64,000 bases of DNA from Ipomoea triloba (taxonomy: Eukaryota > Streptophyta > Magnoliopsida > Solanales > Convolvulaceae): NCBI RefSeq assembly GCF_003576645.1, contig NC_044920.1, positions 8,061,358 to 8,125,357 on the forward strand, in the 5' to 3' direction. Positions 42,559 through 53,591 of this stretch are shown here, piece after piece. Positions within the stretch are counted from its first letter, which is position 1. Every line of letters starts with the position of its first letter. The notes under the pieces were generated by a model. The model saw nothing but the letters and a program-made list of their open reading frames with translations, was not told where the DNA came from and did no database searches. A program made the translations under genes and the position numbers.

Positions 42559-44595
42559 CGGGAATATTTTTGTATACATGTTCATAGCTTGGATATGCTT
42601 GTATATGTTGTATTTATGTCCATATAGGCTTATACTTGTGAAAATAGTGAAAGGAAATCAGGGTAGATTCTGGCAGTAACTTCCGAAATTTATTGGGAAA
42701 AATTGGTAAGGTATTTTGATCCTATTTTCTTCAGATATGTAGTTCAATAAGTGTAGAACCCGCATATAAAATTTCATAATGATTGGAGTAGTATAAGTAT
42801 GGTTTTCGAATTTTTCTCCAAAACTGGTCCAGAGAGAGACAAAAATTCTGGACAGCACACTGCCAAGGGCAAAGATGNGATGTTGGTTGATTTTAAGTGT
42901 GAGATAGACATATGAAGTGTATCCAAAAATGTTTATGAAAACTTACGTTGAAAGACGTATGCTATTTTGGTATAAAGGTTGTCAAAACCTTATTGTTTGA
43001 GAAAATGATGTTTGAAAATCCTTCAGAGGCTAATGAAGTAGCCGATTTCAAGTATTGGACTCATTTGTGAAATATGTCCAAATGAGATGATTTGTTGTAA
43101 GAAAACTGAAGGAAGGATAACGTTTTCAAAACCGTAGTTTCTAAAGTAAGTGAGGAGGACCTTGATTGACCCACGGGTGGCTTTAAGTGCCCATGGCCCA
43201 GTGATCGTTATATTGTTAGAGCGAAGTCTATTCGCCGTTATGTCGTCATGTTGGAATAAGGAGAGGTGCCCACAGGAAGGCTTGAGTGCCACAGCCCGGG
43301 GTTGGGATAAGGGAGGAACCTACGGGAGGGCTGGAGTGCCATGGCCCGAGGTTGTAGGCCTCACTCTTACTATATGAAACTAAGGAAGTTTTAAAAATGA
43401 GTAAAGAGTTACTCTGTAACGTCTTTGAGAAAGAAATGATTTTGTCTTACGAGACGAGTGGATTTTGATTCACTGAACGATATACTATTTTCCAAATGAT
43501 TATGTTTTCAAACCTTTGTCTACTTTTGAGTGACATCGGATTTCCTTACTTAGCCGTCGCGCTAACTGCACTTCAATGTGTTTCTTATCAGTTGCAGATT
43601 AGTGTGGGCCCCTGTAGCCGATGAGCTCGGAATAGAAGGGAAGTACAGGTTGAGGTCTACTCTTTGAGGTAGACAGGGATTGTTATTAATGTTGTAAGTT
43701 TAGCCTGTGCACTTAGAGTGGAGTTTGTCAAAGAGGTGATAGAATTCACTCTAGGTGTGGCGGTAGCACCCGGTTTTCTGTTGATATGATGTAAGCTTCC
43801 GCAGCGTTTTATTACGGATTTTGTAATAAATGTAAGAGTTGAAAATTGGGGTGTTACAATATTCAATCACACAATCCAAATCCCTAGACTAAATTAGCTA
43901 CTCATGATATGAAATGAAAGTAAAAGCTAATTTAATCCAAGAATAAGATAGCTAAAATTATAGAAATGAAATAGAGATCACCTAGAGAGAAGAAGATCTT
44001 CAATCCAAGCTTGTTGTCTTCTACAATGGAGATTGATCTAATCTAAAAACTAAGAAAAATGGAGAAAACTCTCCAAAGGAAAACTAAGGAAAGGGAAAAC
44101 TAAAATTCTGGAAAATCCTCCTTTGGAAATTCATCAAAGGGGTTTAAATAGTCTTCGAAATGACAACCCTAGCTGAAATTCACGCATCACGCCTCCACGC
44201 CTCTCACACGCGTGTGAGCATGCGTGGAGAGCTTCTGGAAAGTTTCCACGCTTGCTCACACGCGTGTGGCGAGCTTCTGGAAAGTTTCCACGCTTGCTCA
44301 CACGCGTGTGGCCTTCTTCTGGAAAGTTTCCACGCTTGCTCACACGCGTGTGGCCTTCCAGATTGGTCCTCCGGGGCTCCGCTTTTGCCTGGTTTGCTCT
44401 TTAAGCTCATCTCTTAGTCCTATTTGCTCCCGGGGCTCCTGTTTTACTTCTTTTAAGCTAAAAATAGCTTTTGTGCATCAGTTAGTGATTTTCAAGCATT
44501 TACGCACATAATTTACCAAATAAGGATGCTATAGACGCGATAAAACACCCTAAAATGTGCCTGAAATAAGGGTATCTCGGAGTCTTATCAGTGGC

Positions 44596-45041
44596 GGAAG
44601 GCGGGAGATATGAAAGGAAGATCGGTATAGATTAGAAAAGTATCCAAATGTAATAAGGAAAGAGTTCCTAAGGTAATTTAAAATTTTCCTAAGGGAGAAA
44701 TCTCTCCTAGCTTGTATAAATAGGGGTTCAAGGCCTTGAAAGAGACATAAGCAATTCACTGTACTCAAAGGTAATTTATAATACAAAGAGGGCTGAAAAG
44801 TCACTCTAGTTTTCCGATCAAGTGTTAGTTGATTTTTTTATGGTGTTGGCCTGCCGTTCAACCATTCCATGGGAAATAAAACCAACAGGCTCTATGCGAT
44901 AGGCGGCATGAACTTCGGCTCATTCAGATAGGCGGTATTTGAGGTTCGGCTCTATTAGATAGACGACGTGAGCTTCGGCTACACTTTGGTGTTGTGGTTG
45001 GACTAGTGTTCAGTTGGATATGGTGTAAGGATGGAATTGGC

Positions 45042-45042
<1 letters not shown>
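44596..45042 (+). repeat. Right part of a gypsy-like LTR, plus orientation
   Basis: It continues 31127-33250 after removal of the Athila-type element. A TTGTATAAATAG box near 44714 is a good TATA promoter. A short ~42-bp repeat with TTCGGCTC and GATAGGCGG occurs three times (44885-44990). It matches the reverse complement of about 26785-27140. Confidence 0.45.

Positions 45043-45099
<57 letters not shown>
45043..45099. repeat. (TA)n microsatellite
   Basis: About 28 TA units. It lies at the right-hand break of the split large LTR, as the tract at 25962 lies at the left-hand break. Confidence 0.95.
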
Positions 45100-45101
<2 letters not shown>

Positions 45102-45857
45102 CTTGTGTTGAGCATATGGTTATACTTTGTTGGTTCCTTTGGTTATAACTTGAAATGTTATGGCTTATATTCTTATCCTGAATTCTTGATTATGGAGTTT
45201 CTTATCTTCTTGTGTACTAAAGTTGTTCCTATGGTATTGTCTTTGAGTCTTTGATCCTGGACTATATGATTTTGAATGAGTGTTTTGGAATCCTTTTGGT
45301 GATTGTTTCGTTGACATATATATATAGGTGTTGAGTTAAAAACCTACTTTGAATATCAAATGTATATTTATATAGCCTTTACAAGTGAGAGTGAGAATTT
45401 ACTTGGCATCCTTCGCTAATTTTTTTATATATGATTTCAAGTATGGAGTAAGACCCAGTATTGCGAGCGCATTAGTATGTTTTGCCTTAGCATTTAGGCT
45501 TAGTTGGGCCTAGATGTGGCATAACACCTCCATTAAGTTGATTTTGCTTTCATTGTCATGTTGCTAGTATTTTGAATTGAATACAGCTATTTATGTCCTT
45601 TATTACCTTTTATCTTGGCCTAAAATTGGGGGTGCTACACATATCTTCATTGCACTTCATCGCGGATGCTCCATTTCAAGCCCATATGTCATCCTTTATG
45701 CTCCAAATCTTCAAAGACTCTAAAATGTACACCTTTGTAGGACTTTGCAACACATTAGTAATTTCTAAGCATTTCCATCATCAATCAACAACAAAGGACT
45801 CCAATTAAGTACAACACAACCCCTAGTTGGCCTATAAAAGCATGCATCTTTAGCACT

Positions 45858-48781
45858 TATCACAAGTTTCCACACTTTTATTCTTGTTTGTCCTCAAGTA
45901 AGCTATCAATCAATGCAAGGAATATAAGTGCTAAAGAGAGCTCAAGATAATCTCAACAAACAAATGGTCAATCAAGAGAGTTGTGTAAGAAAACGAAGAG
46001 GGGGAAAATCCTTCATACCATCAAGCAAATGTGTTAACCATGTGTCATACTATGCAACTCAAGGAATATACAAAGGAAGCAAAAACCCTTATCGATCAAA
46101 TTAAACTTAGGGAGACACACTTTTCACACCATTTTGCCAAGCATGCAACCAGTTTGGGTTCACCTCCTATTTTGCAAAGGCCTTCAAGCTGATCCACCTA
46201 GTGGGAACGATGTGCACACCTCAACCAAAACATCCAACCAAAACGCCAAAGCCTAACGAATAAAAGTAAAGTGAGGGTATGGCATGGGCCTCTCCCCACC
46301 AATGGCTTAGGCGGGCTCTCTTTTCTTCTCAACCCGCTAGGTATAACATCATTGGGCAAACCGACTTCACATGGATTTTCATGCTTTTTCAAAGATCGGT
46401 GTAATGGGTGCCCGAATCCTAGTGGGGTGGCTCACCTCCTCTCTTATTTTCTCATCTTCTTGGATAGCGACATTGAGACAACCGACTTTACATAGAGCTC
46501 TGATCTACACTTTTTCAAAGACGATGCAATGGTTGCCCCAAATCCTAGCAAGATGGCTCACCTCATTTCTTACCTCTAGGAGTGGCCATTCTTTTAGCCT
46601 CTTGTCCTTTCTTCATATCAACCCCTCTTGCCTTTTATTAGGGAAAAAGGATTCACATTTTTCCTCACCAAGACTCACCTTTTACCCCATGCCTCACTAA
46701 GATTAGTCCAATTCCAGGCTTCGCTTACCATTATATTTCTAAAATTAAGGGGTGCGCACTCCCACTTGGAGAGATCCTTGACTAAGGTCCAAACAAAATA
46801 AGAGGTGAATAACATGCAAGCACACAAGAAATGTAAACCTATCTGGCTTTATGCAATTCTCACTTGGTGTAAAGAGCTAACTTCCAAAGGATATTCAAAA
46901 AATAAAAACTTTATTGGCACATCACTAACACATTTCCAAGATAATATGAACAATGACACACTCTCCATCCACATACACAACCATCAATCCACCATTCGCA
47001 AGTCAAGATATCAACAATCAAGCACCAAGTGCATCCTTTCTACACTTTACATCAAACATCGTCATCGATGTTAACCTGAGGACTAGGTGGACAAAGGAAC
47101 ACAGGTGAAAACAAAAGTGCACATCCCTTTCCACACTTTAGAAGTGGTCACGGGACTTGGGATGTGAAAATAGGAACCTTTGGGGATGAAAAATGAGTGC
47201 TAGAGAATGTGTACAATAACCCTTTTTCGACACATTAGAACAAAAAAAAACCAGGGCATATATTAAAAGGTAAGGGATAGAAATAGGACCCTCTTTGTTG
47301 AGCTTATCACTTTTGAGCAATGTTGCATCCAAACTCTTTGCCCCATCAAAACCAATCAAAGCTTCACAATCAACATGGTTAGTGGCATATGTGCAAACAA
47401 GAATAGAAAAGTGCAATGGAGTAGAAGCGCTACTCCCAAGTATGTACAATCTTTTTTGGATTTTCTTTTTCTTCTGTTTTTTTAGAAATGTTTGGGGTGC
47501 TTCCCAAGAGCGTCACGTTTAACGTCTTTAGCCTGACTCGAATGTAAAATGGAAAACAAGCTAAAACACAAACAAGCTAAAGATATCAAACATAAAACTA
47601 AAACATTAAACTAACACTTATAAAGTGCAACAATATAACAAATGAAAGAAACTACAATTCTAAGAATAAAAACACTAAAATGGAAAAACAAATGCAAAGA
47701 AAAACAAGTTTCAAGTATCAAGGTTGAGTCACCAAGAACAACAATGATAAACCAATTATTTCCTCAACAAGTATCAACGACATCAAGTGCAAAGATAGGG
47801 ACAATTACAATTATTTCTCCCTTTTTTTCAACCAATTTCAATTTGTCACAATATCAACAAAAGGATATTCAATAAAAGCATGTGTAACAATTATCAACAC
47901 TATCCATCAAAGAATATGCACAAGTAACAACAATGGGTTTCCATAATACTCACAAAAGAATAGGCAACAAATATCAAAATGGTTTCTCTCAAGGCCATGG
48001 CTAAGAGCAAGATATGGACAAGAAGCATGAGCCAATCAACATACGAACAAAGAGGATATACAATTAAGTCACAAGTTTCTCCCAATTTTGTATTCACAAA
48101 CACCTAACATGGATCTCATTAATCATCAAGAATGCAACTCAAGAATCCAAATTGCAAAGGATAAAGGATTTTTTACCTTGAATGGATGAAATAGAAGAAT
48201 TAAAGCATGAGTATTGGTGTTTGGATAGTGCACAAATGATGTTCGGGGGCACCTTGGTCATTCACAAGAGTTGTTTGAAGTTTGGGAGTGAGGTAGGAGT
48301 GAAATGGAAGTGCAAAGCAAAGTAATAGATGAACATGAATGTAAACTGGGTTGCGTACTAAACACATACGAGAATAGTAGCTTCCTACGAAAAGAAACAT
48401 GTACATGGCTCGTACGCACCCCCCGGCCAAGATCGTGGCAAAAATCGTGGTTCAGTAATAGTAGCTTCTTACAAAAAGAAGCACGAATGTGGTTCGGGAT
48501 ACGTACGAGGGGCGTACGAGCGTACACCTCTCGTACATGCCTCAGACCATGCTATTCTCTAATTTTGCTTGCAAATTATCTCCCAATTGATCTTTTAAGC
48601 TCTTTAGTGACTTCCCCTGCAATGTTAGCTCAAGAAAAACACCAAAAATAACAAATACTACCAAAATAAAAAGAAATGAACAAATATTTTTCAAGTTTTC
48701 AAATTTTTCGATTTTTGCTTTTACTTGGGTTGCCTCCCAAGAAGTGTCATGTTTAGTGTAGTTGGCTAGACGCAACTAATG
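45858..48781 (-). other. 3' non-coding region of the old Athila-like element
   Basis: It begins, on the plus strand, CAAGTTTCCACAC next to the LTR end at 45857, parallel to the younger element at 34733. The blocks AGTGGGAACGATGTGCA and GGTTGCCTCCCAAGAAG, the latter a phrase I associate with the 3' end of plant gypsy elements, are present. About 48360-48540 contains a duplicated ~105-bp segment with TACGAGGGGCGTACGAG. No gene. Confidence 0.5.
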
Positions 48782-49389
48782 TTATCCATCAAAAAACACA
48801 AGAATTGGGACCAAGCCATGTGTCCCATCCACTTTGGCTTTGAGATATGCCCCTAAATGCCGGGCATTCTCAAACTCACCCACAAGAATAGAGAGCACAA
48901 CTTCCTTCAAACTCAAACAAGAGATTGCATAAAGAATTAAACTCATTCCCTCAAGAATATTGTGCACTCTCTTTTTCATTTCTTCTTCTCTTCCTCCCTC
49001 ATTGTTTTTATCAATCAAAGCACACTTATAACAAACACCACATTATTTTCAATTTCTTCACATTTTCTTTTGCCACTCCCCTCTTTCTTCATCAACCTCA
49101 TTTTCAACTCCTTCACATTTTCCTATTTCATTTCCAATCATTTCACCCTCAACATTGTTGCCAAAAGTGACAACTTCACAAATTTTCATAGCACCCTCAT
49201 CATCACAACCAACAATCTCCTTTTCAACTCCTTCACACCTCTCCATTTCATCTCCAATCAATTCATCATCAACCTCCTTAACTTCACCAACATGGTTGCC
49301 AAAAGTGACAACCTCAAGCTCTTTCATAGCACCCTCAATGTCACAATTCACCATTTCCTCATCCCCACAGTCAAAATCCTCACAAATAT
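48782..49389 (-). pseudogene. Old Athila-like ORF, downstream half
   Basis: The minus-strand frames at 49389-49058 and 49018-48782 encode an acidic, Cys- and Val-rich repeat protein (two ~35-residue repeats containing VVTFGN) followed by a Leu-rich tail. They are separated by a frameshift near 49060. The upstream half lies at 59715-60170, displaced by element E, whose insertion point falls inside this frame. The function of this ORF type is not known to me. Confidence 0.5.
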
Positions 49390-51576
49390 TGTAACACCCC
49401 CATTTTCCAAACCAAATTTCCTTAGTTTTTTTTTTCTTTCTTAATTGAAAATTACTACAATCATAGCGGAAGCATTAATACTCAATAGAAAACGGGTGTT
49501 ACCACCACGCTCAGGTATCTTTCCTATACCCAAACGCTAAGGCTAATTCCAAACTTACAATACATAATCCCAAATTCAAACTTAATACATAATGGAAATA
49601 ATTATACAACCAATAAATTTCTATATAAACCAAATCTTCACAAATGTCTATTTCTTAATTAAATAGACTAATCCAAATCCAAATCCGCATCTCGATTTCT
49701 TATCCATGTCACCTGTAAAAATCATTTAATACAAAAACAGAGTGTAGACAAAAATTAGCATAAGCTAAGTAAGAATCACTTCACCCCGTAAAATATAGGC
49801 TTGGATTTCATTATTTTAAAAAACTTGTATACTTATATACTTTTCCAAAATACATGTGTGGAAGTACACTTTTCATAGTATAGAGAATTAATATTTATAA
49901 ATGGAGAATTAACAATCTCATCAAATCCACTTAGAAACTGAACCAATACCTATGTGTACACCCCCAGTAGATTCCAAGCCACTGGGTAGTATATGATCCA
50001 AGTAGCTACTCTTGCTACCTCACCCTTATAAAATTTGGAAACTGGATCACAACCTATGTGATACACCCTCATGGGATTCCAAGCCCAATGAGTAGTAATT
50101 AGTCCAAGTGAACAGTAATTACCTTTACTGAACACCACACAAAATAATGGTTTTCTAAAATAAATTATTTCTCCACAAATAAATACTTTCTCCACAAAAA
50201 TACAATTTTCTCCAATAAAATAATTTTCTCTAACATATATAATTTCTCCACATTTTCTCCACATAATTTCTCAAAAATAAAGATTTAGTCCACAACAGTG
50301 TTAATACTGTGACACCCCGGTTATTTGAATAATTTGTTATAAATATTATTGTTTTTAAGTGAATTATTTTTATTATATGGTCCATAATTATATGTGACCC
50401 AAAATTAAATTATTTGAGAATAGCTTACTAATATTATATATTTTATGGAAAGTATAATTTCCTAAGCCCATGATTACATTTAAATATTATTGAGCTTGCT
50501 AGTTCTCTAAAACTTAATAGATAATGCTATACGGTATACTTTAATATTATTATTATTAGTATTATTATTTTATATGTTGCACGTATGTATGTATGTGGTT
50601 GCTTATTATATATGTGATATGTATAAATGTGATGCGTACGTGCCTTATATATTGTAATATGATAATTCATTTATTTTCCTAAATTCATACTACCATTACT
50701 ATACGTTTTGTGTCCTTAAATATTATTATTGTGTATTTTGTCAATTTCCTAATTTGTTGAGTTAATTCCTTAATCTACTTGATTAATACTAATCAGTACT
50801 AATTAGGATAGATGCATATTTCCTAATCACCATCATTATCTTCCTAATTCTAATCCTAGCATATATGTTATACGTATATTTATATATATGTTAATATAAT
50901 TATATATGTTATGAACAATGATTCCAGTTCATTCTTCCTCCCCCTCATATCTTATTTCTTTTTTTTCCTCGTCTCCCTTGACGCCGAAAGAGGCAGAAAA
51001 AAAAATAGTGAACTCTTGGTTTCTCATTTTTCATTAGTTCAGTCTCCTCTCTTGATTCAAGAACTTGCATTTGGTAGCCAACAAATCTATGTGTTTTAGG
51101 TCTGTGCGGGAAATTGCAATTCCTAGAGGTAAGATTTATGTTCATCTAAATTATTTTTACCCCATATGAAACAAAAATCTTTTCCTAAGTGCTTACGTGA
51201 AAATCATTTCTCTCAAAAATATATTTCGTTATTATTCTTGAATAATTGTTATGTGACTCATCTTTGTGATAATTGTATTCGATATATAATTGTTTGAATG
51301 TATATGAAAGCATGTAATTATAATCTTTATGTTGAATTAAGTAGATTTGCATGTGATTCGTATATTACTAAATCTCACATGCCACATATGACTATTGTAT
51401 ATATATGCTTATTATATGATTTAGATTTACATGAATTTATGTACTATGGAATTTGTATATGCATATATATATTCGAACCTATGAATATTGGGTAGTGTAT
51501 GTGTATGTAATTGGAAATTACAATTTGAAATGAATGCGTGAACTGTGTGTCGTGTGCTGTTTATTTAATTTGTATA

Positions 51577-53480
51577 NAGACTAATCCAAATCCAAATCCG
51601 CATCTCGATTTCTTATCCATGTCACCTGTAAAAATCATTTAATACAAAAACAGAGTGTAGACAAAAATTAGCATAAGCTAAGTAAGAATCACTTCACCCC
51701 GTAAAATATAGGCTTGGATTTCATTATTTTAAAAAACTTGTATACTTATATACTTTTCCAAAATACATGTGTGGAAGTACACTTTTCATAGTATAGAGAA
51801 TTAATATTTATAAATGGAGAATTAACAATCTCATCAAATCCACTTAGAAACTGAACCAATACCTATGTGTACACCCCCAGTAGATTCCAAGCCACTGGGT
51901 AGTATATGATCCAAGTAGCTACTCTTGCTACCTCACCCTTATAAAATTTGGAAACTGGATCACAACCTATGTGATACACCCTCATGGGATTCCAAGCCCA
52001 ATGAGTAGTAATTAGTCCAAGTGAACAGTAATTACCTTTACTGAACACCACACAAAATAATGGTTTTCTAAAATAAATTATTTCTCCACAAATAAATACT
52101 TTCTCCACAAAAATACAATTTTCTCCAATAAAATAATTTTCTCTAACATATATAATTTCTCCACATTTTCTCCACATAATTTCTCAAAAATAAAGATTTA
52201 GTCCACAACAGTGTTAATACTGTGACACCCCGGTTATTTGAATAATTTGTTATAAATATTATTGTTTTTAAGTGAATTATTTTTATTATATGGTCCATAA
52301 TTATATGTGACCCAAAATTAAATTATTTGAGAATAGCTTACTAATATTATATATTTTATGGAAAGTATAATTTCCTAAGCCCATGATTACATTTAAATAT
52401 TATTGAGCTTGCTAGTTCTCTAAAACTTAATAGATAATGCTATACGGTATACTTTAATATTATTATTATTAGTATTATTATTTTATATGTTGCACGTATG
52501 TATGTATGTGGTTGCTTATTATATATGTGATATGTATAAATGTGATGCGTACGTGCCTTATATATTGTAATATGATAATTCATTTATTTTCCTAAATTCA
52601 TACTACCATTACTATACGTTTTGTGTCCTTAAATATTATTATTGTGTATTTTGTCAATTTCCTAATTTGTTGAGTTAATTCCTTAATCTACTTGATTAAT
52701 ACTAATCAGTACTAATTAGGATAGATGCATATTTCCTAATCACCATCATTATCTTCCTAATTCTAATCCTAGCATATATGTTATACGTATATTTATATAT
52801 ATGTTAATATAATTATATATGTTATGAACAATGATTCCAGTTCATTCTTCCTCCCCCTCATATCTTATTTCTTTTTTTTCCTCGTCTCCCTTGACGCCGA
52901 AAGAGGCAGAAAAAAAAATAGTGAACTCTTGGTTTCTCATTTTTCATTAGTTCAGTCTCCTCTCTTGATTCAAGAACTTGCATTTGGTAGCCAACAAATC
53001 TATGTGTTTTAGGTCTGTGCGGGAAATTGCAATTCCTAGAGGTAAGATTTATGTTCATCTAAATTATTTTTACCCCATATGAAACAAAAATCTTTTCCTA
53101 AGTGCTTACGTGAAAATCATTTCTCTCAAAAATATATTTCGTTATTATTCTTGAATAATTGTTATGTGACTCATCTTTGTGATAATTGTATTCGATATAT
53201 AATTGTTTGAATGTATATGAAAGCATGTAATTATAATCTTTATGTTGAATTAAGTAGATTTGCATGTGATTCGTATATTACTAAATCTCACATGCCACAT
53301 ATGACTATTGTATATATATGCTTATTATATGATTTAGATTTACATGAATTTATGTACTATGGAATTTGTATATGCATATATATATTCGAACCTATGAATA
53401 TTGGGTAGTGTATGTGTATGTAATTGGAAATTACAATTTGAAATGAATGCGTGAACTGTGTGTCGTGTGCTGTTTATTTA

Positions 53481-53489
<9 letters not shown>
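51577..53489. other. N join followed by a ~1.91-kb duplicate of 49665-51576
   Basis: After the N at 51577 the text repeats 49665-51576 at a constant offset of 1913, apparently without differences except at its end. The first contig stops where the long (TA)n tract begins, so this is a read-length or repeat break with an unmerged overlap, not a biological duplication. Confidence 0.88.
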
Positions 53490-53557
<68 letters not shown>

Positions 53558-53591
53558 GTAATATACACTGAAGTTGTATATTAATTAGTAT

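Larger units (their letters stand above)
38878..43858 (+). mobile_element. Large solo LTR 'B', inserted in the Athila-type 5' LTR
   Basis: It starts TGTAATACCCCG and ends GGGGTGTTACA, flanked by perfect ATATT duplications (38873-38877 and 43859-43863). The uninterrupted target can be read in the other LTR near 34090. The apparent 5 kb is inflated by contig overlaps; one pass through the last contigs (41705-43858) is about 2.15 kb. A TATAAAA box lies at 42168-42174. A GAG|GTAAGG donor-like site is at 42478 and an acceptor-like GCAG ends at 43597. No coding frame. Probably Tekay/Del-type gypsy (inference). Confidence 0.85.
33256..44590 (-). mobile_element. Non-autonomous Athila-type retrotransposon with a collapsed tandem unit
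   Basis: The outer flanks share the pentamer GTGGC (33251-33255 and 44591-44595). On the minus strand the order is: 5' LTR (44590-38197, interrupted by element B), Asp-tRNA PBS, leader, a broken ORF (38036-36954), a long 3' region, PPT, a complete LTR (34732-33412), a second PBS (33408-33392), ~120 bases of leader, and only the last 12 bases of a third LTR (33267-33256). No protease, RT or integrase is present, so it depended on enzymes from elsewhere. LTRs start TGATAAGACTCC and end CAATGTCA. The Asp-tRNA primer and ORF style point to the Athila lineage. Confidence 0.75.
25551..45639 (+). mobile_element. Large LTR of the same family, split 20 kb apart by nested insertions
   Basis: The left end starts TGTGACACCTCG at 25551 and resembles the start of D. 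The right end finishes TTGGGGGTGCTACA at 45639 and resembles the end of D. Both ends are flanked by the same pentamer CATAT (25546-25550 and 45640-45644). The element's own sequence is roughly 25551-25961 and 45100-45639. Both pieces stop at TA-dinucleotide tracts, with everything between inserted later. It lies inside the old Athila-like LTR. Assigning the two ends to one element rests on the matching target duplication and matching terminal types. Confidence 0.65.
20617..45857 (-). mobile_element. 3' LTR of an old Athila-like element, split into three pieces
   Basis: Three pieces, 20617-20979, 24729-25550 and 45640-45857, join once two inserted elements are removed. On the minus strand the LTR starts TGATAAGTGC (45857) and ends near TGTCA (20617). 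That resembles the younger Athila-type LTR at 33412-34732, including the reversed order of its termini. Its internal region continues to the right from 45858. No target duplication could be confirmed because the other end is outside the window or destroyed. The TSD-supported insertions give the order; the family label is inferred. Confidence 0.5.

Noticed and set aside
50911..53012. Pairs of identical small ORFs (e.g. 50911-51099 and 52824-53012)
   Set aside because: Created by the duplicated contig end around the N at 51577; the frames themselves lie in a non-coding LTR.
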